Below, piece by piece: positions 18,015 through 27,658 of a DNA stretch of 64,000 nt. Origin of the DNA: Bacteroidota bacterium (GTDB lineage: Bacteria; Bacteroidota; Bacteroidia; Bacteroidales; F082); assembly GCA_016715945.1 (NCBI GenBank), contig JADJXJ010000001.1, forward strand, positions 1,116,001 through 1,180,000, written 5' to 3'. Positions within the stretch are counted from its first letter, which is position 1, and each line of letters begins with the position of its first letter. A program made the translations under genes and the position numbers. Under the pieces are notes generated by a model, which saw only the letters and a list, made by a program, of their open reading frames with translations, was not told the origin of the DNA and did not search any database.

Positions 18015-19382
18015 TTATCCTATAATTTCTTTTACCTGCCTGGCGAGGGCCTCAGCGTTTTCGGGAGTGTTGGCTTCGGAGTAAATCCGGATGATGGGTT
18101 CGGTATTCGATTTGCGAAGGTGAACCCAACCCTGATCGAAATCAATCTTCACGCCGTCGATGGTGTTGATCCGCTCGCCGGCGAAGGCTTCTTCCACTTT
18201 GCGAAGCACCGCATCCACATCGGTTCCGGGGGTGAGCTCCACCTTGTTTTTGCTCATGTGGTAATCAGGGTATGTTTTCCGGAGTGCTGAACAGCTAAGC
18301 CTCGATTTGGCGAGGTGCGACAAAAACAAGGCAATCCCGGCCAGGGCGTCGCGCCCGTAATGCAATGCAGGCCAGATCACTCCGCCATTGCCCTCGCCTC
18401 CGATAACGGCATCGGTGGCCTTCATCATCTCCACCACATTGACCTCGCCCACAGCCGAAGCGGAATATCTGCCCCCATGTTTTGCAGTTACGTCGGCAAG
18501 GGCACGCGTGGACGAGAGGTTCGAAACCGTGTTGCCGGGCGTATGCTGCAGGATGTAGTCGGCCACAGCCACAAGGGTATATTCCTCACCAAACATCCGT
18601 CCATGCTCGTCAACCAACGCCAGGCGGTCCACGTCGGGATCGACACTGATGCCGAGGTGTGCATGCTTTTCGACCACCATGGCCGCCAAATCGGTCAGGT
18701 GCTCTGGCAATGGTTCAGGATTATGTGGGAAACGACCATCAGGGGTGCAGTACAACTCGTGCACTTCGCTGACCCCCAGGGCGCGGAGCAGACGGGGCAC
18801 AGCCAGACCACCGGTCGAATTTACAGCATCCACAACCACCACAAAACCAGCCTTTCGGATGGCATCCACATCCACCAGAGGTTGACGGAGAATCATTTCG
18901 ATATGGCGGTCAATCCAGGTATCGTCGGAGGTATAGCTGCCAAGTTGATCCACCTGTGCAAACACAAGCGGCTCATGCTCAGCAATATGCAATAGCTTTT
19001 GACCCTGGGCAGCCGAAATAAACTCCCCTTTCGCATTCAGCAATTTAAGCGCATTCCACTGTGCAGGATTGTGGCTGGCCGTGAGGATGATGCCCCCATC
19101 GGCGCCCAGCGCTGGCACAGCCACTTCCACGGTTGGCGTGGTCGAGAGTCCCAGGTCGATGACATTGGCCCCAATGGCCTGCAATGTGCCGCAAACGAGC
19201 TTATTGACCATGTCGCCCGAGAGACGCGCATCCCGTCCTACGACCACCAGTGGTTTACCACTGTCCGAAATCAATTTGCAAAATGCAGCCGTAAAACGAA
19301 CAATATCAATCGGGGTGAGGTTGTCACCGGGTTCGCCCCCAATGGTACCTCTGAAACCGGAAATAGATTTGATAAGTGTCAT
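18015..19382 (-). CDS. glmM: phosphoglucosamine mutase (phosphohexomutase family)
   Basis: A 455-residue alpha-D-phosphohexomutase, most likely converting glucosamine-6-P to glucosamine-1-P for peptidoglycan and LPS. N-terminus is MTLIKSISGFRGTIGG. The active-site phosphoserine loop is GIILTASHNPAQWNALK, the metal loop is DPDVDRLAL, the sugar-specificity loop is EGNGGVI, and the phosphate-binding end is RKSNTEPIIRIYSEA. A longer frame reaching 19526 has a non-family N-terminus, so the ATG at 19382 is used. A phosphomannomutase activity cannot be excluded. Confidence 0.9.
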   Translation of the reverse strand: MTLIKSISGFRGTIGGEPGDNLTPIDIVRFTAAFCKLISDSGKPLVVVGRDARLSGDMVNKLVCGTLQAIGANVIDLGLSTTPTVEVAVPALGADGGIILTASHNPAQWNALKLLNAKGEFISAAQGQKLLHIAEHEPLVFAQVDQLGSYTSDDTWIDRHIEMILRQPLVDVDAIRKAGFVVVVDAVNSTGGLAVPRLLRALGVSEVHELYCTPDGRFPHNPEPLPEHLTDLAAMVVEKHAHLGISVDPDVDRLALVDEHGRMFGEEYTLVAVADYILQHTPGNTVSNLSSTRALADVTAKHGGRYSASAVGEVNVVEMMKATDAVIGGEGNGGVIWPALHYGRDALAGIALFLSHLAKSRLSCSALRKTYPDYHMSKNKVELTPGTDVDAVLRKVEEAFAGERINTIDGVKIDFDQGWVHLRKSNTEPIIRIYSEANTPENAEALARQVKEIIG

Positions 19383-19664
19383 AGCCTGTATAATTCTGCG
19401 TAAAAATAAAAGATAATTGCAAGTTAAGGAGCGCATGGCAACACACATAATAATATGATATAACAGCGCTAAAGTTTCTGTCCACACATCCGACTTGTGA
19501 GCAATACAGGAAAGAAATTTCTCCACATCGTAAGAAATTGTGCCACAGCACCAAAAGTGTTATCAACATGCCAGACGTTAATAAAAAAAGCGATAAAGGC
19601 TTTTGAATCGTTCAATGGCTGGATAACTTTATCCCGTGCAACAAGCTTGCTTGGGCATTTATGT
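19383..19664. other. divergent intergenic region between glmM and the TPR gene
   Basis: About 280 bases with no gene. It carries the promoter for the TPR operon at its right end. No clear TAnnTTTG box was found for glmM and no tRNA-like fold was seen. Confidence 0.5.
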
Positions 19665-19672
19665 TATTTTTG
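19665..19672 (+). promoter_or_regulatory. -7 promoter box for the TPR-ALDH-DUF368-aroE-Nramp operon
   Basis: TATTTTTG matches TAnnTTTG and lies 25 bases before the chosen ATG at 19698. It excludes the much longer in-frame start at 19497. Confidence 0.6.
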
Positions 19673-19697
19673 CAACCGATATGTTAGTTTGGGAAGC

Positions 19698-21146
19698 ATG
19701 AACGAAGAATTCAACTGGGAAGACGATCTGAAGCCTGAAGAGCTTGCCGAACGTTTCGACCGCATGATAGAAAGCGGGCAGGAAGAATATTTCGACACAG
19801 ATGAGTTCGAGCTGCTGATCGATCATTACCTGAACGAATACAACAACGAAAAAGCCGGAATGGTGATCGAACAAGCCATCCGCATGCATCCCGGAAGCAA
19901 CAGCCTGAAAATCAGATACGCAAGGCAGCTTGCCACCACTGGAAACTATCTGAAAGCCCTCAAAACCCTCGAGGAAGTGGAATTGTCGGAGCCCCGGAAT
20001 CCGGACATGCTGATGACAAAAGCCTCGGTGTACAGCATGATGATGGATTTCAAAAAGGCCGTCAAAGAATACAAAAAGGCACTGGTGGTGGTTGATCAGG
20101 ATGAGGTAGAGGAAGTCTATACCTCAATCGCATTTGAATACGAAAACATGGGCGCATACGACCTTGCGCTGGAATACCTTCGCAAGGCCCTTGAAGTTTC
20201 GGCCTTTCCGGAGCAGATACTTTACGAAATCGGGATGTGCTACGAAATGGCAGGCCGCATGGAGGATGCCGTAGCATTTTTCAATCAGTACATTGACGAG
20301 CACCCTTCGAGCGTTTCTGCATGGTTCAACCTTGGTATGGCCTTTCATCAGCTGGAACTTTACGAAAAAGCCATCGATGCTTTTGAATATGCCATTGCCA
20401 TCGATCCCACCTACATCTCAGCCTACCACAGCATGGGACAAAGCTATATGGCGCTGGGCATGTACGCCAAGGCACTGGAGGCATTCGAGGAGAGCGCCAC
20501 GCTCGATGAGCCCGATGCAGCACTCACTTATTATATAGGTGAATGTTACGAAAAGCTCGGTGAGTTCGACCTTGCCGAAGCCAATTACCTGAAAGCCATT
20601 CAGCTCGACCAAACCTTATCCGAGGCCTGGGCAGGTATGTCGGTGGTGGCCGAAGAAAAGGGCGATTTGAAAAAAGCGCTGAAGTATATAGAGCAAGCTG
20701 TAAATTACGATAGCTACAACACTGATTTTCTGCTCATTCAGGCTGAATTATATACCCGCAGCGGCTTGTTCGAGAAAGCAAAAGCCACCTATCAGCGCAT
20801 CGAAAGCATTGATCCTCAGGACCCTGACCTTTGGCTTGATTTCGCGGTATTTTACCTGAAGACCGGAGAAATCGTCAATGCGGTTCAGGTGCTTAAAACC
20901 GGACTTATACACCAACCACAAAACCCTGCAATCATCTACAGGCTTGTAGCCATGTTGCTCCTAAACAACAGCGTCAACCAGGCCTTGTTTTACCTTGAAA
21001 GGGCCTTGACGCTCGACCCACGGGGTGTAAATGAATTCCTTCATTTCTTCCCCACGGCGCTCGACTTTCCGGCAATAGCCGAACTGATTGAGAGTTACCA
21101 GCAAAAGGCACATGACCGTTCGGGTGATTTGAGCAGCAGGAACTGA
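19698..21146 (+). CDS. tetratricopeptide-repeat protein
   Basis: A 482-residue soluble protein starting MNEEFNWEDDLKPEELAERF. From about residue 60 it is made of ten or so TPR units (for example AWFNLGMAFHQLELYEKAIDAFEYAIAIDPT, with the canonical W/G/Y/A/P positions). There is no signal peptide or enzyme motif, so it is probably a protein-protein scaffold. The first 40 residues are acidic. It is the first gene of a tightly packed operon with ALDH, DUF368, aroE and an Nramp-like transporter. Confidence 0.85.
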   Translation: MNEEFNWEDDLKPEELAERFDRMIESGQEEYFDTDEFELLIDHYLNEYNNEKAGMVIEQAIRMHPGSNSLKIRYARQLATTGNYLKALKTLEEVELSEPRNPDMLMTKASVYSMMMDFKKAVKEYKKALVVVDQDEVEEVYTSIAFEYENMGAYDLALEYLRKALEVSAFPEQILYEIGMCYEMAGRMEDAVAFFNQYIDEHPSSVSAWFNLGMAFHQLELYEKAIDAFEYAIAIDPTYISAYHSMGQSYMALGMYAKALEAFEESATLDEPDAALTYYIGECYEKLGEFDLAEANYLKAIQLDQTLSEAWAGMSVVAEEKGDLKKALKYIEQAVNYDSYNTDFLLIQAELYTRSGLFEKAKATYQRIESIDPQDPDLWLDFAVFYLKTGEIVNAVQVLKTGLIHQPQNPAIIYRLVAMLLLNNSVNQALFYLERALTLDPRGVNEFLHFFPTALDFPAIAELIESYQQKAHDRSGDLSSRN

Positions 21147-21152
21147 TCAGGC

Positions 21153-22529
21153 ATGGAGACAACAGACGTTCGTTCGGTGTGGGCAGCGCAGAGGGAATTT
21201 TATGAAAGCGGCGCCACGCAGGACCTTCAATTCAGACGCGACGCACTTCGGAGGCTGCAACAGCTCATCCGCAACAATCTCGAGCGTATCGCAGAGGCTT
21301 TGCGTCAGGACCTCGGTAAATCGGCATTCGAAGCTTATGCCACCGAAAGCGGTATTGTGCTGGAAGAAATCCGGCTGCATCTCAGAAAGATGAAAAAATG
21401 GGCCAAACCCAGACGTGTGGCCAGTCCGCTGGCTGCTTTTCCGGCAAGCAGCTATCTTACGCCAGAACCTTATGGTTGTACGCTGATCATATCGCCCTGG
21501 AACTATCCTTTTCAGCTTGCTGTGGCACCGCTTGTAGGAGCCTTGTCGGCTGGCAATTGTGCCATCATCAAGCCCTCGGAATACAGCACGCACACCTCGG
21601 CCCTTTTAAAAGATCTGATAAACAACAATTTCGATAACGGACACATATGTGTTGTGGAAGGCGATGCCAGTGTGAGTCAGGCATTGCTTGCCCTGCCATA
21701 TGATCTTATCTTCTTTACAGGAAGTCCGCAAATCGGGAAAATCGTAATGCGGGCTGCTGCCGAACACCTTACGCCGGTTGTGCTTGAGCTCGGGGGCAAA
21801 AGTCCCTGCATTATCGACCGCAGCGCCGATCTTAAGCTGGCGGCAAGACGTATTGTATGGGGCAAACTCATCAACGCCGGTCAAACCTGCATAGCACCGG
21901 ACTATGTACTCGTTCCGGAAGAAATCATATCTGATTTTGAGGCGATTGCAAAGCAGGAAATCAGAAAGATGTACGGAGACGAGCTGCTCCGGAATCAGGA
22001 GTATCCAAAGATCATCAACCAAAAACACTTTGGCCGGCTCAAAGCTATGCTCGACGAGGTTAGAGTGCAGGAACTGCCTGCAATGGATGCAGCCACATGC
22101 AGGATGGCGCCGGCCATTGTGAGCAACCCACCCGAATCGAGCGCAATGCTGCAAGAGGAAATTTTCGGCCCTATCCTGCCCCTGGTGCCATATCGCAAGC
22201 TTGATGATGCGATCGGTTTTGTCAAATCACGGCCTAAGCCACTTGCTTTGTACGTTTTTGCCAGCGACCGCCTTGTGCAGAAAAAGCTTGTAAATCAGTT
22301 GAGTGCAGGCGGCATTTGTATTAACGACACCATCATGCATTTCACCAATGCCGGGCTGCCTTTTGGTGGCGTTGGAAACAGCGGCATGGGAAGCTATCAT
22401 GGCAAATACAGTTTCGACGCATTTACACATTACAAACCAGTGCTCCATCGAAAAAGCTGGCCCGACATACCGTTGCGCTACCCACCTTTTGGAAACAAGC
22501 TGAGCCTGGTAAAAAAAATAATCCGCTGA
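21153..22529 (+). CDS. aldehyde dehydrogenase (YwdH/AldH-like, class 3)
   Basis: A 458-residue short-form aldehyde dehydrogenase of the fatty-aldehyde/coniferyl type. Motifs are IISPWNYPFQLAVAPLVGAL, IKPSEYS, FTGSPQIGKIV, catalytic Glu in VVLELGGKSPCII, catalytic Cys in NAGQTCIAPDYVL, and EEIFGPILP. The end carries a hydrophobic-basic tail (GNKLSLVKKIIR) that could touch membranes. Substrate is unknown. It starts 6 bases after the TPR gene and ends 3 bases before the DUF368 gene. Confidence 0.9.
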   Translation: METTDVRSVWAAQREFYESGATQDLQFRRDALRRLQQLIRNNLERIAEALRQDLGKSAFEAYATESGIVLEEIRLHLRKMKKWAKPRRVASPLAAFPASSYLTPEPYGCTLIISPWNYPFQLAVAPLVGALSAGNCAIIKPSEYSTHTSALLKDLINNNFDNGHICVVEGDASVSQALLALPYDLIFFTGSPQIGKIVMRAAAEHLTPVVLELGGKSPCIIDRSADLKLAARRIVWGKLINAGQTCIAPDYVLVPEEIISDFEAIAKQEIRKMYGDELLRNQEYPKIINQKHFGRLKAMLDEVRVQELPAMDAATCRMAPAIVSNPPESSAMLQEEIFGPILPLVPYRKLDDAIGFVKSRPKPLALYVFASDRLVQKKLVNQLSAGGICINDTIMHFTNAGLPFGGVGNSGMGSYHGKYSFDAFTHYKPVLHRKSWPDIPLRYPPFGNKLSLVKKIIR

Positions 22530-22532
22530 AAT

Positions 22533-23465
22533 ATGGGCGACTACATCAAACTGTTTTTCAAAGGTATGGCCATGGGCGCAGCTAATGTGATACCCGGCGT
22601 TTCGGGTGGCACCATCGCCCTCATCACCGGAATTTTCGAGCGATTGATAAATGCCATTAAGTCGATCAACCTGAGTGCATTAAAGCTTTTTCTGAGTGGC
22701 AGGTTCAAGGAATTTTTCACAGCAATCGACTTTTGGTTCTTGTTCTGGGTGTTTGCCGGCGTGGGTGCCGCAATTTTCAGTCTGGCCAGGCTGTTCGAGT
22801 TTCTATTCAGCCATTATCCGGTGTACATCTGGTCATATTTTTTCGGACTGATCCTGGCAAGTGTATATTTTGTGGGAGCAACCGTAGAGCGCTGGAAAGC
22901 ACCGGTGGTGATCAGCTTTGTTGTGGGAGCCACGATTGCGCTGGCCATCACCTTTCTGAAACCCGCCACAGAAAACCGCGACTTTTTTTACCTGATACTT
23001 TCCGGAGTTGTCGCAGTGTGCAGCATGATCCTGCCCGGCCTTTCCGGTTCGTTTGTCCTGATTCTTATGGGCAACTACCAGCTTGTGGCCATAGAAGCCA
23101 TCAACAACCTGGATTTCAGCATTCTCCTTCCCGTACTCATTGGCATGGTGGGCGGACTCATTGCATTTTCCCACCTGCTCTCGTGGCTGCTCAGAACGTT
23201 TAAAAACGAAACCCTCGGTTTGCTCACAGGTTTTATTTTAGGCTCGCTGGGCGTGATCTGGCCATGGAAAGAAGCCCATTACCTGACCAATGCCGCCGGA
23301 GAGGTAATCATCAAATCGGGCAAACAAGTGGTTGAGCGTTACGACCTCGTTCTGCCAGGTCGGATGGGAATGGAGGAAATGTTCGCCATCGGACTCATGA
23401 TTGCAGGCATAATCACAATATGGCTTTTGGAAAAGTATGCTCTGGAAGAGGAAAAACAAGGCTGA
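22533..23465 (+). CDS. DUF368 polyprenyl-phosphate-transporter-like membrane protein
   Basis: A 310-residue integral membrane protein with about eight to ten membrane segments. The family signature occurs twice: GAANVIPGVSGGTIALITGI near the N-terminus and MILPGLSGSFVLILMG in the second half, an inverted-repeat fold. DUF368 members have been linked to recycling of undecaprenyl phosphate (PopT); that role is plausible here but not shown. It overlaps aroE by 29 bases. Confidence 0.88.
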   Translation: MGDYIKLFFKGMAMGAANVIPGVSGGTIALITGIFERLINAIKSINLSALKLFLSGRFKEFFTAIDFWFLFWVFAGVGAAIFSLARLFEFLFSHYPVYIWSYFFGLILASVYFVGATVERWKAPVVISFVVGATIALAITFLKPATENRDFFYLILSGVVAVCSMILPGLSGSFVLILMGNYQLVAIEAINNLDFSILLPVLIGMVGGLIAFSHLLSWLLRTFKNETLGLLTGFILGSLGVIWPWKEAHYLTNAAGEVIIKSGKQVVERYDLVLPGRMGMEEMFAIGLMIAGIITIWLLEKYALEEEKQG

Positions 23466-24216
23466 AAATGCCCTCTACGGCTTGATTGGATATCCGCTGG
23501 AGCATTCCTTTTCCAGAAAATACTTCAGCGAAAAATTTGCACCCGAAGGCATCAAGGCTGAATACAGGAATTTTCCGATTGAGGACATTTCACAACTGCC
23601 GGATCTGATCCGTGCCAACCCGGATTTGAGGGGACTCAACGTCACAATCCCACACAAACAGGCTGTGCTGCGTTATCTGCATCTGCTCGACCGCACTGCA
23701 AAGCTTGTCGGATCGGTCAACACCATAAAAATTATCCCCACCAGCAGCGATCCCCGTCTGGTCGGCTACAACACCGATGTCATCGGATTTTCCGAACTGC
23801 TCAGTCAAGCCATTGGTTCTCAGCATAAACCATTTGCGCTGCTCCTCGGCAACGGGGGCAGCGCCAAAGCTTTGAAATACGTGCTTAGAGAAAGAGGGAT
23901 ATTTTTCAAGTCGGTTTCGACCAAACAGCAAAAAGCCGGTCAGGTCACTTACGACATGATCAGCAAGGCGCTGCTCGAGAAGTTCCGGCTTATCATCAAC
24001 ACTACGCCTTTGGGGATGTATCCCAACGTGAATGCAGCTCCTTCTGTTCCATTCGAGTACATCAATGAATCACACATTCTCATTGACCTGATTTACAACC
24101 CCGAAGAGACCCTGTTTTTAAAGCAGGGCCGCATGCAGGGAGCCAAAACCTTCAACGGATTGCCCATGCTTTATGCCCAGGCGGAGGCTGCATGGAAAAT
24201 CTGGCAACAACGCTGA
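23437..24216 (+). CDS. aroE: shikimate dehydrogenase
   Basis: A 259-residue NADP-dependent shikimate dehydrogenase. It has the substrate motif GYPLEHSFSRKYF, NVTIPHKQAVLRYL with the catalytic Lys, the Rossmann loop GNGGSAKALKYVL, and NTTPLGMYPN. The gene starts inside the end of the DUF368 gene with no nearer in-frame ATG, so translational coupling is likely. Its TGA overlaps the ATG of the next gene (TGATG). Confidence 0.92.
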   Translation: MLWKRKNKAENALYGLIGYPLEHSFSRKYFSEKFAPEGIKAEYRNFPIEDISQLPDLIRANPDLRGLNVTIPHKQAVLRYLHLLDRTAKLVGSVNTIKIIPTSSDPRLVGYNTDVIGFSELLSQAIGSQHKPFALLLGNGGSAKALKYVLRERGIFFKSVSTKQQKAGQVTYDMISKALLEKFRLIINTTPLGMYPNVNAAPSVPFEYINESHILIDLIYNPEETLFLKQGRMQGAKTFNGLPMLYAQAEAAWKIWQQR

Positions 24217-25469
24217 TGATGAAGACAAACAGGTTTTTCAGCTTGCTTGGTCCCGGACTGTTGTACGCAGGAGCAGCCATCGGGGTATCGCACCTGGTTC
24301 AGAGCACCAGAGCCGGAGCGGAGTTTGGTTTTGAATTGCTCGGAATACTCCTGCTTACCAATCTGTTGAAATATCCTTTTTTCGAAATGGGCAGCCGCTA
24401 CGTGCTGGCCAAAGGCGGCAATCTCGTGGATGCTTATGCGGCGGTGGGAAAGTGGGTGATTCTGCTCTTTTTTGCCATGACCATCATCACGATGATTCCT
24501 GTGCAGGCAGCACTCACCATTGTCACAGCAGGCCTGTCGAACAACATCTTTCACACCAGCTGGTCCGATTTCGGAATGAGCGCACTTATCACAGCTGCCA
24601 CACTACTTTTGCTCCTCTTTGGAAAATTCAAAATACTCGACAGGCTCATTAAAGTGGTCATTTTATTGCTCACACTTTCGACCATTGTGGCTGTTGTGGT
24701 GGCCTGGACGCGCTGGCAGGGACAACCCGCGCTGGCAACAGGTTTCGACTGGAGCAATCGTGCGCATATCTTGTTTTTGGTCGCATTCATCGGCTGGATG
24801 CCCGCACCGGTGGACATAGTGGTGTGGACTTCCATCTGGACGCAGACCAAGTTCGGCCAGCTGAGTTTCAAACCCACCCTCAGGGAGGTGCTCACCGAAT
24901 ACCGGATTGGTTACTTCGGCACGATGGTCGTGGCAGCCTTCTTTCTTGCGCTGGGCGCTTTTGTGATGTATGGCACAGGCGAGGCCATGCCGGCAGGTGG
25001 TGCCGCATTTGCCGGAAAGCTGATCGGATTGTACACCCAGACCATCGGCCAATGGGCTTATCCGGTGATTGCTGTGGCTGCATTCACCACCATGTTTAGC
25101 ACCACCATCACCGTGCTCGACGCCTATCCGCGCACTTTGGTAGAATGTACACGCAACTTTGGATCCGGGCAACAAAAGCTGAAGCCTCAGCATCAATACC
25201 TTATCTGGATGTTTTTGCTTGCCGCAGCCACCCTGGCTTTGTTGAAAATCTCAGGCCAGAGCATGCGCACGATGGTCGATCTGGCCACAAGCATTTCGTT
25301 TGTCACCGCCCCTTTCCTGGCTTTTCTCAATTACAAAATTATTTTTTCAGAAAGCATTGAGGACCAATTCAGGCCAGGCAGGTTTCTGAAAATCTGGGCA
25401 TGGGTCGGTCTGTTTGCGCTTGCTGGGTTTACGGTATTCTATCTGATAGTCCTGTTCCGGCTTGCCTGA
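24216..25469 (+). CDS. Nramp-related divalent metal transporter, non-canonical metal site
   Basis: A 417-residue membrane protein of the Nramp/APC fold with about 11 segments. It starts MMKTNRFFSLLGPGLLYAGAA. In classical Nramp proteins helix 1 carries DPGN and helix 6 carries MPH; here helix 1 reads AAIGVSH and helix 6 region reads WMPAPVD, so metal choice may differ (an Nramp-related group is likely). The ATG at 24216 overlapping the aroE stop is preferred over 24192. The stop lies 31 bases past the convergent stop of the OMP gene. Confidence 0.8.
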   Translation: MMKTNRFFSLLGPGLLYAGAAIGVSHLVQSTRAGAEFGFELLGILLLTNLLKYPFFEMGSRYVLAKGGNLVDAYAAVGKWVILLFFAMTIITMIPVQAALTIVTAGLSNNIFHTSWSDFGMSALITAATLLLLLFGKFKILDRLIKVVILLLTLSTIVAVVVAWTRWQGQPALATGFDWSNRAHILFLVAFIGWMPAPVDIVVWTSIWTQTKFGQLSFKPTLREVLTEYRIGYFGTMVVAAFFLALGAFVMYGTGEAMPAGGAAFAGKLIGLYTQTIGQWAYPVIAVAAFTTMFSTTITVLDAYPRTLVECTRNFGSGQQKLKPQHQYLIWMFLLAAATLALLKISGQSMRTMVDLATSISFVTAPFLAFLNYKIIFSESIEDQFRPGRFLKIWAWVGLFALAGFTVFYLIVLFRLA

Positions 25470-26041
25470 TTGCGCGGCTTCCCCAGGCCAAAAGCCACAC
25501 CCGCCCGGATGATGGGATTGCTGTAGGGCGAATCGAAACTGTCGTTCAGGTTGTAAAGGACAAGCAAATAGGCATAACCGGAAGAACTGTAATATTGCCT
25601 GTAGCCTCCGCCCACAAACAGGCTGTTGAAAAACCGGGGATCGTCTTTTTCGAGCCACAATGGGTTTCCGGTGAAAAATACCGGGGTGTAGTACAACCAT
25701 TCGGTTTCGGCATGGGCAAAGAGACCTCTCCAGATTTCGTAGTTTGTAAATACCCCAATGGCCTTGTCGTGCGTGCGGATACGTTGTTGCTGCCAGCGAT
25801 AGCTGCGGTAGTTGTAGGTGAGCCGGATGCCTGCTTCCCAGTCGGGATTAATCTTATAGCCCAGTTGAGGCGCGATCAGTATCGACGAGGCGGTGGAAGA
25901 GAATCCCATACCGAAATCGCCGCCCAGCACCCATTTTCGCTCAAAATCAGGCGTTTCGGGAAAGAGCTGACGTTGCTGAGCCAAAAGTTGAAAAGAAAAA
26001 AGCAGCAGGAACAAGGTAGAAAAAACAATTTTGTACTTCAT
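25439..26041 (-). CDS. outer-membrane beta-barrel protein, unknown
   Basis: A 200-residue exported protein with signal peptide KIVFSTLFLLLFSFQLLAQ. It continues as alternating aromatic beta strands (WVLGGDFGMGFSSTASSILIAPQLGYKINPDWEAGIRLTYNYRSY) typical of small Bacteroidota outer-membrane barrels. It ends GVAFGLGKPRN..., without a classical terminal Phe. The ATG at 26041 was chosen because it begins the signal peptide; the upstream continuation is antisense to the next gene. Its 3' end overlaps the Nramp-like gene by 31 bases, tail to tail. Confidence 0.78.
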   Translation of the reverse strand: MKYKIVFSTLFLLLFSFQLLAQQRQLFPETPDFERKWVLGGDFGMGFSSTASSILIAPQLGYKINPDWEAGIRLTYNYRSYRWQQQRIRTHDKAIGVFTNYEIWRGLFAHAETEWLYYTPVFFTGNPLWLEKDDPRFFNSLFVGGGYRQYYSSSGYAYLLVLYNLNDSFDSPYSNPIIRAGVAFGLGKPRNQASRNRTIR

Positions 26042-26119
26042 GAATCTATTGTCACAAATGCTGTTTATCGTGCCCGAAGGTACAATATTCGTGCCGGATA
26101 AGCGTAAATGATATCTGCC

Positions 26120-26127
26120 TACCTTTG
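26120..26127 (+). promoter_or_regulatory. -7 promoter box for the beta-helix lipoprotein gene
   Basis: TACCTTTG matches TAnnTTTG. With transcription starting near 26134, in-frame starts at 26108 and 26132 are excluded and 26156 or 26177 favoured. Confidence 0.6.
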
Positions 26128-26155
26128 CCAGATGAAATACGGTTTCGAGCCAGGA

Positions 26156-27658
26156 ATGAGGTTTTTTCAAGGTGCAATGCGCAGCCTGCTTCCATTGTTC
26201 TTTTTGGGGATAATGATGGCCTCGTGCCTCAAGGAAGACCCCATCAGTACCGACCCCGGCCTCCGGCTTGCATTTTCGGCCGACACGGTGATGTTCGACA
26301 CCGTATTTACCAGCCTGGGAAGCATCACCAAGCCATTGATGGTTTACAACAACTCGGCCAGACGTGTGCGCATCTCGAACATAAGTCTGGCAAGGGGCGG
26401 GGCTTCGCCTTTCAGGATGAATGTGGACGGCATTCCGGGCCTGAGTGTAAACGAAGTGGAAATAGCTCCGCGCGACAGCATCTTTGTCTTTGTGAAGGTA
26501 ACCATCGACCCGCGCAACGAAAACCATCCTTTTGTGGAGGAGGACGACCTGATATTCAACCTCAATGGCAATGAGCAAAGCGTAAAACTGGTTGCCTGGG
26601 GACAGGATGCGCATTATATTCTGGCTGACCGCATTGTACCCGGCTTCCCGAAATTCAAAGTGGTGGCTGACAGCAACCAAACCGTGACCTGGACAGCCGG
26701 CAAGCCTTATGTGGTGTATGGCTATGCGCTCATCGACAGCTATGGCACCCTGGTGATAGAAGAAGGTACGCGGGTGCATTTCCACAACAAGTCGGGACTA
26801 TGGGCTTATGTGGACGGGGTGCTCAAAGTGCGCGGAACGCGCGAAAATCCCGTGATCTTTCAGGGCGACCGGCTCGACCCGGATTACCGAAACATCCCCG
26901 GACAATGGGACCGCATCTGGCTGATGGAAGGCAGGCTGGGATACAACCACGAAATTGATTATGCCATCATCCGCAACGGCTTCATCGGTCTGCAGGTGGA
27001 ATCGTTCCTCCGACCCACCCAGAATCAACTCAATATCACCAATACCATCATCGAAAACCACACCGGTATCGGGCTGTTTACCAGGCTCTTTGCCGTGGAT
27101 GCGGCCAATCTGGTTGTTGCCAACTGCGGGAATTACGCAGTTGCACTCACAGGTGGCGGGGCTTACAGATTTATTCACACTACCGTGGCAAACAACTGGA
27201 CCCTCGGCATACGCAATACGCCCAGCCTGTTTTTCAACAATTTCCTGCCCGACAGCCTCAACCGGCCATTTCCCATCCCCCTGAGCATGGAATGGGGCAA
27301 CAGCATCGTGTTTGGTTCGGCCGAAGAAGAAATCGGTAAGGAGCTGGTAGGCGGTGCCGACAGCACCTATATGTTCGACCATTGCCTGCTGCGCACTAAA
27401 AGGCAGACCACCAACACCGCCAACTACATCAATGTGATACGTAACCAGGACCCCAAATTCAGAGATTATCCCAGGTTCGATTACCGGCCCGACACCCTCT
27501 CGCCTGTGATAGGTGTGGGAAAAGCGGAGTATGGTCAACTGGTTCCCTTCGACCTGGATGGAATCAGCCGGCTGCCCGCGCCCGACCTGGGAGCGTATCA
27601 GTTTGTGCCCTCGCCCGACAATAAATCCAATCTCTTACGTAATCGCCTCAAAAAATGA
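26156..27658 (+). CDS. surface lipoprotein with right-handed beta-helix region
   Basis: About 500 residues. The N-terminus has a lipoprotein signal (LLPLFFLGIMMASC, lipobox Cys), so it is membrane-anchored. An N-terminal beta-sandwich-like part (residues 30-150; FDTVFTSLGSITKPLMVYN) is followed by a parallel beta-helix-like stretch with repeated asparagine-rich rungs (IIRNGFIGLQV, ITNTIIENHTGIGLF, NCGNYAVALTGGG). It ends with the frequent Bacteroidota tail DLDGISRLPAPDLGAYQF. No catalytic residues are recognised. Its stop overlaps the next start (ATGA). Confidence 0.8.
   Translation: MRFFQGAMRSLLPLFFLGIMMASCLKEDPISTDPGLRLAFSADTVMFDTVFTSLGSITKPLMVYNNSARRVRISNISLARGGASPFRMNVDGIPGLSVNEVEIAPRDSIFVFVKVTIDPRNENHPFVEEDDLIFNLNGNEQSVKLVAWGQDAHYILADRIVPGFPKFKVVADSNQTVTWTAGKPYVVYGYALIDSYGTLVIEEGTRVHFHNKSGLWAYVDGVLKVRGTRENPVIFQGDRLDPDYRNIPGQWDRIWLMEGRLGYNHEIDYAIIRNGFIGLQVESFLRPTQNQLNITNTIIENHTGIGLFTRLFAVDAANLVVANCGNYAVALTGGGAYRFIHTTVANNWTLGIRNTPSLFFNNFLPDSLNRPFPIPLSMEWGNSIVFGSAEEEIGKELVGGADSTYMFDHCLLRTKRQTTNTANYINVIRNQDPKFRDYPRFDYRPDTLSPVIGVGKAEYGQLVPFDLDGISRLPAPDLGAYQFVPSPDNKSNLLRNRLKK

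Noticed and set aside
26042..26785. The 5' part of a 448-codon minus-strand frame upstream of the barrel gene
   Set aside because: It is antisense to the beta-helix lipoprotein and lacks family features; the barrel signal peptide starts at 26041.
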